NCBI GenBank assembly: GCA_012932295.1
Contig: JAAONU010000011.1
Span: 18,811,252 to 18,875,251 of the forward strand
Direction: 5' to 3'
DNA length: 64,000 bases
DNA from: Cyclina sinensis
Lineage: Eukaryota > Mollusca > Bivalvia > Venerida > Veneridae
Part shown: positions 34,916 through 48,008 of the stretch, piece by piece
Position numbering within the stretch: the first letter of the stretch is position 1
Layout of the letters: every line of letters begins with the position of its first letter
Notes under the pieces: generated by a model
What the model saw: only the letters and a program-made list of their open reading frames with translations
The model's database searches: none
Told to the model about the DNA's origin: nothing
Translations under genes and position numbers: made by a program

Positions 34916-35939
34916 TAAAAGTACATTATAAAATTAGTAATCAATTAAATTGATAAAATGTTCCTTAGTATCGAGTTTGAAGTTTGTATATGACCTGGAT
35001 ATTATAACACAAATGTATTTGATAAACGACTGTATCTGAAAGTTGTAAATGCATCTATAAGAATACTGATACCACTCGGGTTAGAAACTATAACTGCAGA
35101 TAACCAGACCCTGACTTACTTCTTTTTATACTATCTTGGTAGATGGCACACTTACTGACTTGTTCACTTAATCGGAAGTTAATGACCTCTTCAGCTTGCT
35201 ACGTTATCGGCAGTTGGGTGGCAGGATAGCTGCTTGCTTGCTTGCAAATAGTCGCGTGTCTTTTAACCTTGATCTCTAGTTTGTGATTATACACCTGTGC
35301 TGATTTCTTTATTACAGATAAGAAGTTTACCTTTTCTAGATTTTGCAACTCAAGAAAAAAGCTAAAGCCTACATCAGACATACATTCTTGCACTTCTCTT
35401 TCTACGTTTTCTTTTCCGTTTAATTCTTCGTTTCATTTGTTCGTTCGTTTCTTTCTTTCTTCATTCATTTTCGTCGTGTTTTTTTCTTCTTCTTTCTTTC
35501 TAGTAAATTATCTGAATGTGAATGTACATTTCGATTTTAAGTAAGTTACCCTGAAAAGATTTTGAGTTTTACCTCTTTTGTAAGTGAATAATCGTTATAT
35601 GAGGAAGTCATTTTAAATAGAAAGGAAATAAAACTCAATCGAAGTAGAAACATCTGATTATAATATTTATCAAGTAAAACAGGAAATAAAATGAGTGCTT
35701 CCGTCATGCTCTTAATTGCTACTTAAAATCTATATATGTATTCAGTAGAAACTGATAATGAAAATATATACATTTTTACAAACTGTATGGTAAAGTAAAA
35801 GGATTTAACTTTTCATTTTCAGTATATTTTAAGAAGTAAGCTTCAATGGTGCAAACATTTTAGCTATAAAAGATTAAACATTATCAAAGGGAGGTAAATG
35901 CATTTTACATAAGACAGGATAAGACAAATTGCGTAGTTG

Positions 35940-37290
35940 TTCAGTTTCGTCACGATATCACGGCCAGTTTTTTTTTAGTATGCTGTTTTGTCCGTCGTCT
36001 GTCCATCCGTCTTCAACAAATGACTTCTCCTCCTATACCACTGGCTCAGTTGCAATTAAACTGATATCAATGATCCTTGTATGACCCTCTTTCAAAATTT
36101 TATAAAAAATGGAATTCCGTGCAGAACTCTGGATACCATGGCAACCAAAAGAAAATACTTTAAAAATCTTCTTGTCTGTAACCACAAGGCTTAGAGCTTA
36201 GATATTTGGTGATGCAGCATTATATAGAGGACCTCTACAAAAATGTTATAAATCATGGCTCTGGGACCTCTGTCAAGTTTGTACAAATCATGGCCTCTGG
36301 GTCAACATTGGTCAACATTTCAGAAACCATAAGTCCTAGAACTTAGATATTTTGTGTTTACCATTGTCTAGTGGATCTCTACCAAGTGTGTACAAATCAT
36401 AGCCCCTGTTTCAAATTTGGCCCCGCCCCAAGATTCACTTGATTTTACATAGATTTATATAGGAACAAGTTTTAAAAATCTTTTTGTCTGAAACCACAAG
36501 GCAATGAGCTTAGATATTTGGTTTGTAGCAATATATAAAAGACCTTTACCAAAACCGTATGAATAAGCCTCCCACACAAGGGGTCACTTCATTTTACAAA
36601 GACTTATGTAGGAAAATCTTCTTGCGAGAAACCGTTAGGCCTAGATGTTTAGATATTTGCTGTGTGACATTGTATAGTGGACCTCTACCAAATTTATACA
36701 AATCATGGTCCAATTGTTCAAAATTGGCCCCGTCCCAGGGGTCACTTGTTTTTATATAAAGTTATATAGGAAAAGTTGAAAGATCTTGGCCCTCACCAGG
36801 GTACCCAGCTCCACTGCACCTGGGTACTAAACCTCCCCCCCCCCAACCAAACAAAACAAAAAAATCATCAGATGGTGTAGGAAGGTACTCAACTTTGATC
36901 CACTTTTGTCCTTCACCTTTATATGATTGTGAACTTCACGTGCCTTACTGACCTATTTTCTTGTTTTTTGAGTATTTTATCATTTTGCATGCAGACTTCA
37001 ACTTTGACCTTGGCTGCTCTTGACCTTAACATACTGACCTACTTTCTTGTATTGAAGATATGTCATTAAAATTTTAACTACATGTATTTGTTTATGTTTG
37101 CATACAGACTTCCAATTCGACCTTAGTTTACCTAGGCCTATTGACCTTCTCTCTTGGTTTAAATATATTTTCGATATCTAATGTGTAGTTTAACCGCCTG
37201 TCATTTGACAATTTTGCACATGCCTTAGGTGCCCCCCCCCCCCCCCCCCCCCAATAAATTGTTTGATAGTCAGGTATTAGGTGAGCGACC
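35940..37290. repeat. Dispersed repeat block with 'gaaaccacaaggcttagagc' units
   Basis: Starts with 'gtccgtcgtctgtccatccg' and carries about four diverged units of 'aaaatcttcttgtctgtaac', 'cacaaggcttagagcttaga', 'tatttggtg' and 'gtggacctctaccaa'. These recur at 51995-52260, which marks a family. The right part holds 'gaccttgacc'-type units and a 21-base poly-C run at 37232-37252 before 'gtgagcgacctaggtcc'. No coding potential. Confidence 0.7.
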
Positions 37291-37931
37291 TAGGTCCAAA
37301 TGTTACAACAAATGTCGAACATCTTGTAACCGAGTTCACGCTGAACTGAATTACATGATTATTGTTTATCTGACCATTGAACATGGTTTTCCCTACAGTA
37401 TCACGAAAACGGTATAATTCAGTCAAAATGTATCACTCACGAAACAGGTCGAAAGATATTTAACAAGACTAAAGTCCATTTGCTGACACTGCTCTACTTT
37501 ATTCTATGTTATATTGACCTATTTTTAATGAAATATCTAACCACACTCAACTGTTTCTTTTTACAATTTTGTTACAATATAGAATAAGTACATCAACACG
37601 AATATGATCATCTGTCAGTGGATTTACTTTTCGATTTACAAATAACCAAAACATACTCCTTCATACTTAGACGTAGATATGTAGAATACGTCTGATATGT
37701 ACTCACAGTTTACACGAATTTCTCGATTTTCAAAGAGATCTGAGAGTCAGCAAATTGCCGATAAACGTTATATCATGTAAGTGATAAAAATGACATATCA
37801 ATTGCTTTGCTAAGCGTTTCCACTAAGCCTTAGAACGAAATCGTCCATTTATTTGAAACTGCTTGAGAACAGGGTATATATAAAATGTTCACTCCATTAA
37901 ATGACCGAGCATGTCCAGTGGAGTCTCATAT

Positions 37932-38186
37932 CTAGTTACTTAGACACGTAACGAATGAAAAAATATCATTCACGCACATTTTCAGGACCCCAGATTCATG
38001 CGAAGTGTCTGCGGTAATGAACCAGTGACTTTTCCCCAACATGAAAATGTTCTGATGTGAAAACTCAGTGATTCGTGTGCTCAAAGGTTCAGAAATGCAT
38101 TCCTCAATTTTACTCTTTAAGCTACGCCGTTGCAATCCTACACATTTAGCTTTATCAAAATTAACCATAGTCTTAATTTTGAACAA
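37932..38186 (-). CDS. Unassigned small open frame, possible hypothetical exon
   Basis: An open frame of 84 codons (an internal ATG begins MVNFDKAKCVGLQ) with normal-looking composition and no repeat character. I recognise no family. It could be a lineage-specific exon or chance. No convincing splice sites were tied to it. Confidence 0.15.
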   Translation of the reverse strand: MFKIKTMVNFDKAKCVGLQRRSLKSKIEECISEPLSTRITEFSHQNIFMLGKSHWFITADTSHESGVLKMCVNDIFSFVTCLSN

Positions 38187-38199
38187 GAAGAACAGTGAT

Positions 38200-39670
38200 A
38201 CAAAAGTATCACAGCGGACCGACTGAACAGAGCTGCACGCAAATATTTTGAATTAGCCATTTCGACTTGAGGCAGGTATATACAGTAGTTTGTTAACTTA
38301 ATTTGTACTATGTGTACACACTTCTAGAAGTAATGGACTTCTCAACATGGTTAGGCAGTAGTATAGCAATACTGAGAACGACAGACGGAAAGTCAGTACA
38401 GCAGAACAACAACATGTTAGGTCCACTTTGATCGGGAATTCACTAAGAAATCGGAGTCTGTATTCGGGCAGGGAATATGAGCAGAGTACCAAGTGTTTGG
38501 ACATTAGTAAATCGGAGATAGATCACCACGGTGTTCATAATATAGAAGAAGAAACACAAACTAAAAGCATCGTATTTATTCAAAAATAAAAAGATATTTG
38601 AGCAAAGATCACATACAGAAATATTTTAAAAACAACAAATATTTAAACAACTACTAAGCATTTGCAAACACCTGGGGTTACTATCAAGCAGTTTGGATCA
38701 ATCTAATGTGAAAACAATTTGAGATCATCTTAATTTTAATGTGAAATAACCAAATATACATAGACAGCTACACTATACCTTAGTGTTACGAAGCATAAAA
38801 ATGACTATGTCATAAATATATATTAGGATACAGAGTTTACCCTGGTTGAAAATTTCTTCAAGCTAAGTTTGTTTGATTTTCTGATTTCATGTGAAATTCT
38901 ATTAAAATAGCAAAACAAAGGCAAGATATCCTGTAACCAAATTATAATTTCTGTAGCCAAATTAATATAATTTAGCAAATGGCTAAAATACTTAATAGCA
39001 GGTGAGCCTTGAGGATATAAAAGGAAGAAAAATTACAGTTTTCATAGAAACTGATATCATCTCTCCAAATATTTTGCCTAATTAAGGGAACAATTTACTA
39101 GGAAACAGGATCATTGCTGACCTGTGGTAGGTTTGTACTATTAAATGAGTTGCTCTCAAGGTCCTCAGAAGGACAGGGCAGATGAACAACAGAACCATGT
39201 TGATTTAACCTATATGAAATTAACCAAAAGATTTACAAAGCAATTATTTAAAAAATAACAAGCAATGACACAAAACATTTACAAAAGCTGTCTGTAAGAC
39301 AGGATATTCGACTGTTCAAAAAAGTTGTTCAAAGTTGTTAATTATTTAAAATGGGTAATAGTTTCTATATTTCAGTATGTAGCTACAGTTATCTAACTTG
39401 TTGGTTTGATGACTTGTCAAAATAAATGCAAAATATCAGTCAGGAGTTACCTAACCTGCTTTTTTGATGCCCCTGAATATTTCTTTCACTTCTCTTTCAC
39501 ACATATTGTGTTATAATAGCCATATAGTGAAAAATTAACATTTTTTAAAGTGCCGTTTGATAGGCAAAACATGTTTGTTATAGACTCTAGAGGTCACAGA
39601 TTGTAGAAAGGGTGAAAAAAATGGTACAAGATGCACGTTTGGACAAGAACCGCTCTATTACATCCAGCAC
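38200..39670. other. Intergenic DNA, nothing recognised
   Basis: A-rich sequence with no array, RNA or gene that I can support. A minus-strand frame at 38298-38504 has no recognisable features. Confidence 0.35.
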
Positions 39671-39676
39671 AAAATA

Positions 39677-41096
39677 CAGTCCACTCTTGATATCTCGAAT
39701 TCGGGCGGACCGAATAAATTGCTTCGACTTAGCCAGAATACGACATATCCGGAACTTGTATTCCTAACTATGTTATATATCAGTTATACGTTTATTGTCG
39801 CTTACAAAGCAGCAACGCTTATGAAATGTGAATCAAGTGATTAAAAAGCATTTTTTCTGGAATGTATAGCACTACCCGACATATATTCAACCAGTGGGTA
39901 ATTTACGGAAAATAAAACTACTTTTCTGTTTTGACTCATGTACACGACATATTCCCAGGACTTATAGCTCATTTTCTCTTCAAGTGTAGGCTTAACTAAT
40001 ACCACAGTCTTACATGAGTATATTAAAACCAGACAATGTTTTATATCTTATTCAAAAGAACGTGATGCGAAACAGGGTAAAAACAAACATGTATACATGC
40101 TATAAATAGACGGTGGGTAACAACAAACACTATAAGAAACTTTTTAGCAACATTTACATAATGTAACATTTTCAGACGCACACACATTAAATATGTGTAG
40201 CTTATATAGATACAAGAAAATCACATTTCAATACTGAATTTTTCAATCCCTCAAATTAGTTAAAATTTAAGAATGTATCATGCTGAAAATTTACTAGCTT
40301 AATGACAATTAAAATCACTAAACTGCAATTCCAATCAAATCCGGTGATTTCATTAAATCAAAATAAACTTCTTACAAATACGAATACGAAAATTTATTCA
40401 GCATTAAACATGTTATAAAAGTGTTAATAGCCTACATAAATATAATACAGTGTGAACAAAATTAATGCATTTTAATACAAAATGTAACAAAACAACTTGG
40501 AAAGATGTGTTTCGTGGAACGTTTTTTAACAAAGATAAAGATACAGATGTCAATGTTGTTTTAGGTGTATAGATTGATGCTTGTCAAATTCGTATTGCTG
40601 GACTATGAAACTCTTATTTTATTTGCAAAAATAACATTCCTACTAGTGAAAATACAGATCTTAATTAAGCAAAATTTGGAAAGTTGCAATCAACAAACAC
40701 TCAGTGACACGTGTAATTTGTCCAATCAGTTCTCGCTTGAAGTACCCAATAGTGACAATTAACATCCTAATTAAAGTGTGATCTGCAAAGTTGCAATCAA
40801 CAAATAATCGTTGACACGCGTAATTAGTCCGATCAGTCCTCATCTCGAAGTCGGCAGGAATACTACGTTATTAATACATTTTCACACTTCGACTTACCGA
40901 GTAGAAAAATACATAGGAGAATACACGATGGGACAGAAAAATACGATTGACATAGCCGAAGTTCGCACACTTCGAATTCGACTTAACAGGAGTGTCAATA
41001 ATATAAATAAAGAAGGTTTATTGACGGGACTTGAAAATTATTTCGACTCGGCCGGAAATTTGAATTAAGCGATTTTGATATACCAAGTGTGTACTG
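39677..41096. mobile_element. Degenerate Tigger/pogo-like element, 1.4 kb
   Basis: Left end CAGTCCACTCTTGATATCTC, preceded by TA, pairs imperfectly with the right end, whose complement reads CAGTACACACTTGGTATATC. About 16 of the first 20 bases agree. Motifs such as 'atatctcgaattc' and 'cttcgactta' near one end and 'ttcgactcggccgg' near the other support subterminal pairing. Inside, a segment starting 'gttgcaatcaacaaa' is duplicated (about 40683 and 40793). No transposase frame survives. The right-hand TA is not preserved. Confidence 0.6.
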
Positions 41097-41099
41097 GGA

Positions 41100-42600
41100 A
41101 ATCCCAAATAATAGCGTGAATTCTTACTTAATGTTTACCGTTTTTTTGACAAGAAAGAAAGATGTTTGTGTTTGTTTTTTCTTCCATCTTTGGTAACAAT
41201 TTAAACTAGCGTGCTACAGATCAAAGATTCATCACCTAGATAACTTTTCCGTTGCCCTTTGATATATGACTTAAATGTTCCCTATGGGTTTTGTATCAAC
41301 AAAACAGCAGATTCGGCATTCGAAATATCACTCAATCTTGCTCATAACATTCGATCAGACAAATTTTTCGACATAGTCGAATTACTTTTGGTTTGAACTC
41401 CCGTTGGCATTGACGCACTGCTAACAATTTCTTTCTAATCTAACCAATCAGGATTCTAGAATCTGTCCAAGACAACTTTAAAAAAACACACGAGAAAATG
41501 GTAGGCCTTTCGGTTTATCGACGGTTTGTTACAAATAACCTCCTCTGTCTTAAGGATGAACCAGGAAGATAGCCAATTTAATTTACAATATGATTTTGTT
41601 CAACCAATGAGTAACCATCCACTGGAAATTCGGTCAGAGAAACGAGTACACCGTAAACGCAATCGATTTGTCTTTACAGAGAATGGAATGCAATCTATTT
41701 CGAACCAACAGAAAAAAGGGATAACATTTTCTCGCTGCGTTAAGCAATGAATTAGAGATATTAGTTAAAACTTTATTGCCTAGTCAGTACAAACCGATGC
41801 AATTTGTCTGTACAAAGTCTTCTGGACATTCGATTGATTCTAGTAGGGTTACAGTAATAAGAACTAGTAGCCTTGAGAATAATCGATTACTTGTTTAAAT
41901 TGATAATACTATCCTTAATGTACTTACGTCCACTAGCTTTTTACAAAACTATATTTCTTGTTCAAATTATATTCTGTCATTTGACATCCAACTCATAATG
42001 TTTAGAATTTAAACATCTTTTCCAAGTGTTATCTGCACCCTGACGGCTTTCGTTTTTTCGAAACTGAAATAATAGAAAAGAAAAGCCTACATTTAAATAT
42101 GAAAAAAAGTCAGTAATACTAAACTTCAAGAAGACATTCTTTATGTGAAGAATTTAATTCACAAGTCTTTCAAAATGTCAAGAAATATTTTTCGACAATG
42201 ATGCCTCTATCTCTTCTATTGACGTCGTTAATTAAGTCTACATTTTTAACTATTATAAAAAGAAGCAAAATATCAGTTCAACATAATACAAATGCCTAGT
42301 GTAGTATTCCTGATGAAACTGCAAACCACAGTCAAGTGAATGCCCCCAAAAATTAAAACTGATATTATTTGCTCAAATCACGTTCAGTATGAAGAACTTT
42401 AGAATTTCCAGTATGTTTGTCCATATGAATAAAGTGAAATGCGGACTTGAAAGTAAATATTTGAACGTTTTTAACAGAAAGTAAAGAGAACGGAATCACC
42501 GAGTTATTTTAAAATACGTCTACGTGACAAGAACAACCGATCGTCGTTTTTCAGTGGGTTGCTTTTTGCCGTAGATTACGTGACAGGTACTTCCACCGTC
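41100..42600. other. Gene-poor DNA before the actinoporin-like candidate
   Basis: I see no supported feature. A plus-strand frame at 41526-41750 encodes 74 residues of unknown nature, basic in the middle (HRKRNRF). Confidence 0.3.
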
Positions 42601-42673
42601 CAATCATTCACTGCGAAATTTAGCGCGATATCTAAATTTTCTATCTTGACTCACGTGGGTCAAGTATATCCCT

Positions 42674-43121
42674 TTAAGATACAAACCTAGCTTCGACTTT
42701 CCAGCCATCACAGCAAGATACTTTGTCGTCAGTGTATTCAAGCTGTTCATAAGCCCATTTTGCCGTTTCTCTTCTACGTTTGAGGGCAACGTAGCATCTT
42801 CGAAATCCCAACAGGGGATTGCTAAAGCCAATGTACAAATAAACGTCGTTGTATCTATACATCATTCCACCGTAAACCCCCGTCAAAGCTTTAGTACGAT
42901 TGCAGAAATAATGATAAATACTTTTGTCGCCATAGTAGGTCTGGTCTAAAGCTTGGCCGGATACTCCCGGTTGGTTGTTGTCATGCCTTTTGCCACTTTC
43001 TAAGTAATTCTCCAAGGAATTCAAGCGTAGAATTTCCTTGTTGTAGATCTGTCATCTGTATAAAGAACGTGTGATGGTAGTCCTCCCAAATTTTAAAATC
43101 ATGCTCAGAGTACTTAGCCAT
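42674..43121 (-). pseudogene. Candidate actinoporin-like pore-forming protein gene, frame interrupted
   Basis: The C-terminal two-thirds (minus strand, about 43020 to the stop at 42674-42676) has the pattern of the actinoporin-like superfamily: TGVYGGMMYRYND followed by LYIGFSNPLLGF, then YEQLEY and CDGW near the end. This matches the family order of a TGxxGxxxY strand, the FSxP membrane-binding loop, a YExLYY-like motif and a late GW. An N-terminal portion beginning MAKYSEH at 43121 is in another frame, and the two overlap, so there is a one- or two-base break somewhere in about 42985-43050. The ATG sits three bases after an acceptor 'ttctcattgcag' (exon start 43124), suggesting an upstream non-coding exon. 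Actinoporin-like genes occur in molluscs and other animals. Whether this copy is active, broken or mis-sequenced is unknown, and the family match is by eye only. Confidence 0.5.
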
Positions 43122-43619
43122 TTTCTGCAATGAGAACCATAATCTTAAAGAAGTCGACTCATGAGACATTTAAATACAAACCTGTAAAAAGTCAATATTA
43201 CATATAGATTTTACCGGTATTTTTTCGCAGCGGGCTTGGTGAATTGAAAACACGTCACGCTTATCTACACTTATTGGTGAAAAATGCACACTTAGTTTCA
43301 AATTGGTAGTCCTAGAAATGTGGAAGATTTTCGCGTCACAAAATTTCTGAAACTGACCGACCAACTCCTCGGTCGGTCGATCGACAAACTGACAGATCTA
43401 ACGTAAGATCGTTCCTTTTAAACTCCTGCAAACAAAGTTTGGCTGGGATATAACTATGAAAATAAAATTGGTCATTGAAATTATAATTAATTTTGTAAGC
43501 TGGGTATGTGATTTAAAAGTTTAACACGCGAGCTCAACATTCGGCTCGAAATTCCGGAGGGTGGGGGTGGGGGGGGGGGGCACGGAAAAAAAGTAATAAA
43601 ACAAGAAAAACAAAATAAT

Positions 43620-45005
43620 AAAACAAGAACACCGCTGGGCGGAGCATTATATGCCCGAAGGGTGTTTTTTTCTAAGTATGATGCATTTGTAATATAAGGG
43701 AGGAAACCTTAGGCTTTGGAGTAAAATGATTTGCTTTAATTTAGAAGTTTTTTGTTTTGATTTATAATGTTTTGATTTTTAAAACTTTATAAATTTAATT
43801 TTAGAGTTTTATAGATCTTTATCAAATCTGAATTTCAAGTTTTATAATTTGTATAAATGTCAGTCTTTCAGAAGTTAGATGTTCATGCTGTGATGCATGG
43901 TTATCAAGTTATAGTGCAGAAATATTGATTGTTTGGCTGACTGTCACCTTGACCTTTTATGTACTTACCACGAACAGTATAGGGGTCATGCAATTAATGA
44001 TTGCAATTATCTAAAGAAGTCTGAAGTCTGTATGAGAAGTAGTTGCCAGGCTATACAGCAGAAATGCTTTTCAGTGTTTAGGTCATTGTGACCTTGACAT
44101 CTGACCTATTTATCCTTAGATGTATAAGAGTAATTTTTTTCTCAATGTATTCAATCATCATAGAAAGTTTGAAGTCTGTACTACGATTGGTTGTGAAGTT
44201 ACTCAGCAGAAATGGTTTTCTATATTAAGGTGAATGTGAGCTTGACCTCTGACCTACTGACCCCAAAATCGATAGGGTTCATTTTCTGAATGTAAGCAAT
44301 AATGATAAGAACTTTGAAGTGTCTATGAGATATGGTTATAAAGTTTTACAGCGGAAATTGTTTTCAGTGTTTAGGTCACTGTGACCTTGACCATTGACCT
44401 ACTGAAATCAAAACCAACAGATATCATTTATTCAATGTGTGCAACCATTATATGAATTTTGAAGTCTCTAAGACAAATGGTTGTCGAGTTACATGGCGGA
44501 AATGGTTTTCAATGTTAAAGTCACTGTGATCTTGAACTTTAACCTTTTAACTCTAAAATCAATAAGGGTCATGCACTCGATGTGTGCAACCAGTATATGA
44601 ATTTTTAAGTTTCTAAGACAAATAGTTATCGAGTCACAGAGTGTAAATGATTCTTAACATTTAGGTCACTGTGTCCTTGACCTTTGATATACTGACCCTA
44701 AAATGTATAGGGGTTATTCACTCAATATGTTCAATCATGATATAAAGTTTGAAGTCCCTATAGTAAATAATTGTCAAGATACATGACGGAAAAGGTTTTC
44801 AATGTTTAAGACACTGTAATCTTGACCTTTTGACTCCAAAATCAACAGGAGTCATGCACTTAATAAGGACAATCATCAAATAAAGTTAAAAGACTGTAGG
44901 CCAAACAGATCTCATGTTGTCCTCAAGAAGCCAAATTGCTAACGGACAGACGGACGGACGGACGCCCAGGACCATAACATATGCCCCCTTCAGGCATATA
45001 AAAAC
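43620..45005. repeat. Repeat element with ~110-bp 'gtcactgtgaccttgacc' units and inverted ends
   Basis: Ends pair roughly: 'attatatgcccgaagggtgt' at the left and 'atgcccccttcaggcatata' at the right. Between lie about eight diverged units with 'gaagtctctaagacaaatgg', 'ttgtcgagttacatggcgga', 'aatggttttcaatgtt' and 'gtcactgtgaccttgacc'. A (cggacgga)n tract near 44947 is typical of this type. Same general design as 9040-11250. Confidence 0.75.
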
Positions 45006-45009
45006 GAAT

Positions 45010-45620
45010 GTCGAGCTAAAGGTTCAGTCAACTCGACATTCGGTTCGACATTAAATTAAAAAAAAGCGGATGTCAAGGGAGCTTGACATTTAGCTTAAAA
45101 TCAAAATAAAAAATGAATTGGTATAGTAAAAGTTGAATGTCGAGCTATTCAAAAGACCGAAAAATGCAGGAAATGAATGTCAAGCTGAATGTTGAGCCAA
45201 CTCGATATTCGGATCGACATTTGAAAAAAACAACAACGAAAAATGATAAGAAAACTTATACTAAGCAAGAAAAAAACGTTATACAGCGAATGTAAAACTT
45301 AAAGTTGAGTCAGCTCGACATTTGGCTTGAAAAAGATGATAAATGGTGACCTCAATGTTGCGCCAGTTCGACATTAAGAAAACAAAAGAATGCAAAATAA
45401 AGGAAAAAAAAATGTCGACCTGAATGTTAGACCCTCGACGTATGGTTCGTCATTCAAAAGACTGTAAAACATAAAAAGATGAAGACATTTGTTTCTGAAA
45501 AAAATAAATAAAAAATAATATAAATAAAAAGGAGTATCGAGATGAATGTTGAGGCAGCTCGACAGTCTAAAGGCCTTGAGTTAAAAAATGTCGAGCTGAA
45601 TGATGAGCCAGCTAGACATT
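45010..45620. repeat. Diverged array of 'tgtcgagctgaatgttgag' dyads
   Basis: About ten units combine 'aatgtcgagctgaatgttga' and 'gccagctcgacatt', so AATGTCGAGCT and AGCTCGACATT form dyads, separated by A-rich stretches. The same units resume at 47270-47520 and 49930-50210 on the far sides of other insertions, which suggests one old array split by later insertions. Confidence 0.7.
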
Positions 45621-45717
45621 AGAAAAAACAGCAAAAGGAAAAACAAAACAAAAACAACAAACTCGGTAGAACCGATGGATGCTCCACATAATAGCACTAT
45701 TTCAAAAAAAAAATTCA

Positions 45718-46345
45718 GAGGGGGGGGGGGGGGGGGGGGGGGGGGGAGAGGGGTAAGAAACATATGCCTATGCATACAAAAGATATAAGAAAGATATAAT
45801 TTTGAGGGGGTTGGTGGTGGGGAGGGCACGGTGGGGGCAGGGGGCAGATGTGTGTGTGTGTGGGGGGGAAGGGTGCAAGTACCTACGTATAAAAATGTAT
45901 TTTTGGGGGGCGGGGGTGGGGAGGGGCAGGGGCCGGGAGTCAGGGAACGGTGGTGAGGGGGGAAGTGCCTACGTATAGAATTTTTTTTTTTTAAAAATTG
46001 GGTAGGACCTAAGGGAGGAAATCGGTGGGGAGGGGGGGATGAAGGTATTCAAAAATAAGTAGAAAAGAAAAAGTTTTTTTGGGGGCAGGGGTGCTGGGGA
46101 TAGGGACGGTGGGGACCAAGTACAAAACAACAAAAAATGGGTGGAGTAGGAGGTCGTTTTTTGGGGGGAGGTGGTGGAGGGGAGGGGGGGATGTACGTAT
46201 GCAAAAAAAATTAAAAATAAAAAAAAAATGGGGTGGGGGCATTGAACAGTGATGGTGAGGGCACAGTGCCTACGTATATTTAAAAAATGTAAAAAAATAT
46301 TGGGGTTGGGCGGGGAGGGGGAGGGGATGTGATGAATAATCAGAA
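45718..46345. repeat. G-rich low-complexity tract with 28-base poly-G
   Basis: A run of 28 G at 45720-45747 is followed by about 600 bp of diverged ~70-100 bp units with 'gggg.gggg.gggg' clusters and 'tacctacgtata(g)aaaa' joints. The frames found here encode proline-rich or glycine-rich peptides and are artefacts. The G clusters fit quadruplex-forming patterns on the plus strand. Confidence 0.85.
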
Positions 46346-46359
46346 CATTAAAGGTTTTG

Positions 46360-47235
46360 CACGACGCCGCCCATGACGCCACCCGCTGAATCAGCGACCA
46401 TAGTAGTTCGACTTTTTTGTTCGGCGAGCTAAAATGAGGAAAACTAATGTTATCGTTTTTGAACACTGTACTTCCTGCCACCCCCTCTGTCTATGTACCC
46501 AATATTAACTAAATGCCTTTTAATAGTTTTAGAGTTGTGCCCCAGACAAGCAAAATGTACTAAGGGGAGATAATGAAAACACTAGTAAAGATGAGTTATA
46601 GTTATTGTGCACTGCAATTACTCTGAATGTCTTTTTTTGCATCTTGTGAAGTTATAAGTAAATACCTTTATCGGTTTTAGAATTATATTCCACATTTAAT
46701 CCGAAAACCATTAAAAATGTATTAAAGGGAGATAACTGAAAAATGGGGCAAGGGAGAGCTACAGTTATTCAACACTACACTAATGAATACACTCTTTATC
46801 AATATCTTAAATATCAACTTAATCCCCTTAACATTTTTAGAGTTATGCTCTGGACAAGCATTATATCATAATAACAAAACTTATAAAGGGAAATAACTAA
46901 AAATGGGGCCATCTAAAGTTATGATTCTTGGACACTGCATTTCCTGCCACTCTTGCCACTCCTCTCTATCAATGTGCAAAATATCAACTAAATGTCTTTC
47001 ATGGTTTAAGCGATTTGCTCCTGACAAGCAAAATATACTGAGGGGAAATAATGAAAAACTAGATAAGATGAGTTATGGATCTTGTGCACTAGACTTACTC
47101 TCAATGTCCTCTATCATCTTAGGAAGCTTAAAGTAAATCCCTGCATTGGTGTTTGAGTTATACTCTGGACAAAACCGGACAGACAGACGGACGGACAGAC
47201 GGACAAGTCGCCGACCTTCGTGGAGCATAAAGTCG
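46360..47235. repeat. Repeat element with 'ggggagataactgaaaaatg' units
   Basis: Three to four diverged units of about 150 bp share 'aagggagataac(t)gaaaaatg', 'gttatgctctggacaagca' and 'atcaacttaaatgcctt'. It closes with 'gacagacggacggacagacg' and 'gccgaccttcgtggagcata'. No coding potential. Confidence 0.65.
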
Positions 47236-47269
47236 ATCACTAAAAAAAGAGTAAAACTACGAATGGCTA

Positions 47270-47530
47270 GCTAATATTGAGCGAGCACGACATTCGGCTC
47301 GACAATTTAAAAAATGTCGAGCTAAATGTTAAGGAAACTCGGAAATCGACTCGACATTCAAACACTGAGAAATAAAAAAGAGTAAGATTTTAAATTGAAC
47401 GTTCAGCCAGCCCGACAGTAAAATTTAAAATGAAAGAAGTATAAAAAGGAATATCATGCTGAAAAAGGTAAAATATTAATGTCGAGCTTAATGTCAAACA
47501 ATCTCGACATTTGGCTCACCACTAACAGAA
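47270..47530. repeat. Second segment of the TCGAGCT dyad array
   Basis: Repeats 'atgtcgagctaaatgttaag' and 'gagcacgacattcggctcga' units like those at 45010-45620. Confidence 0.6.
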
Positions 47531-48008
47531 AAAATAACAAGAGTGCCATGATGGTGCTGAGGGTCTGTTGTTGAACAAACATCAGAAGCAAACTTATATT
47601 TTCTAAATTGAAAAGTTTCAGGTATCTTATATTTTATAGAAATAGAACCCTTGAGGTAGGGTCAATTTTATCCTGAGGAACATAATTTGAACAAACTTAG
47701 TACATATCCACTAGACAATGCTACATACAAAATATCTAAGCTTATGACATGCAGTTTTAGACAAAAAGATTGTTCAGTTTTTTTTTCTATACAACTCTTT
47801 GACCAAAAATCATGATATCTGAATTAAAATGTTGCTTCTAGAGTGTTTACAAGATTTTCCTTTGATCTACGCCAGTAACGTAGTTTTTGACCCCAGATGA
47901 CCAATAATCAAACCTGACCTAAACATCATCAAAACAAGCGTTTCCACTCAAAATCATGATTACTGCCTTTAAAATGTGACTTCTAGTGTTAGGTGTGACC
48001 CATATTTT

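Noticed and set aside
41526..41750. 74-residue plus-strand frame
   Set aside because: No family resemblance, no splice context and no conservation signal available by eye.
45581..46481. Proline- and phenylalanine-rich frames on the minus strand
   Set aside because: They read through poly-G and G-rich low-complexity sequence.
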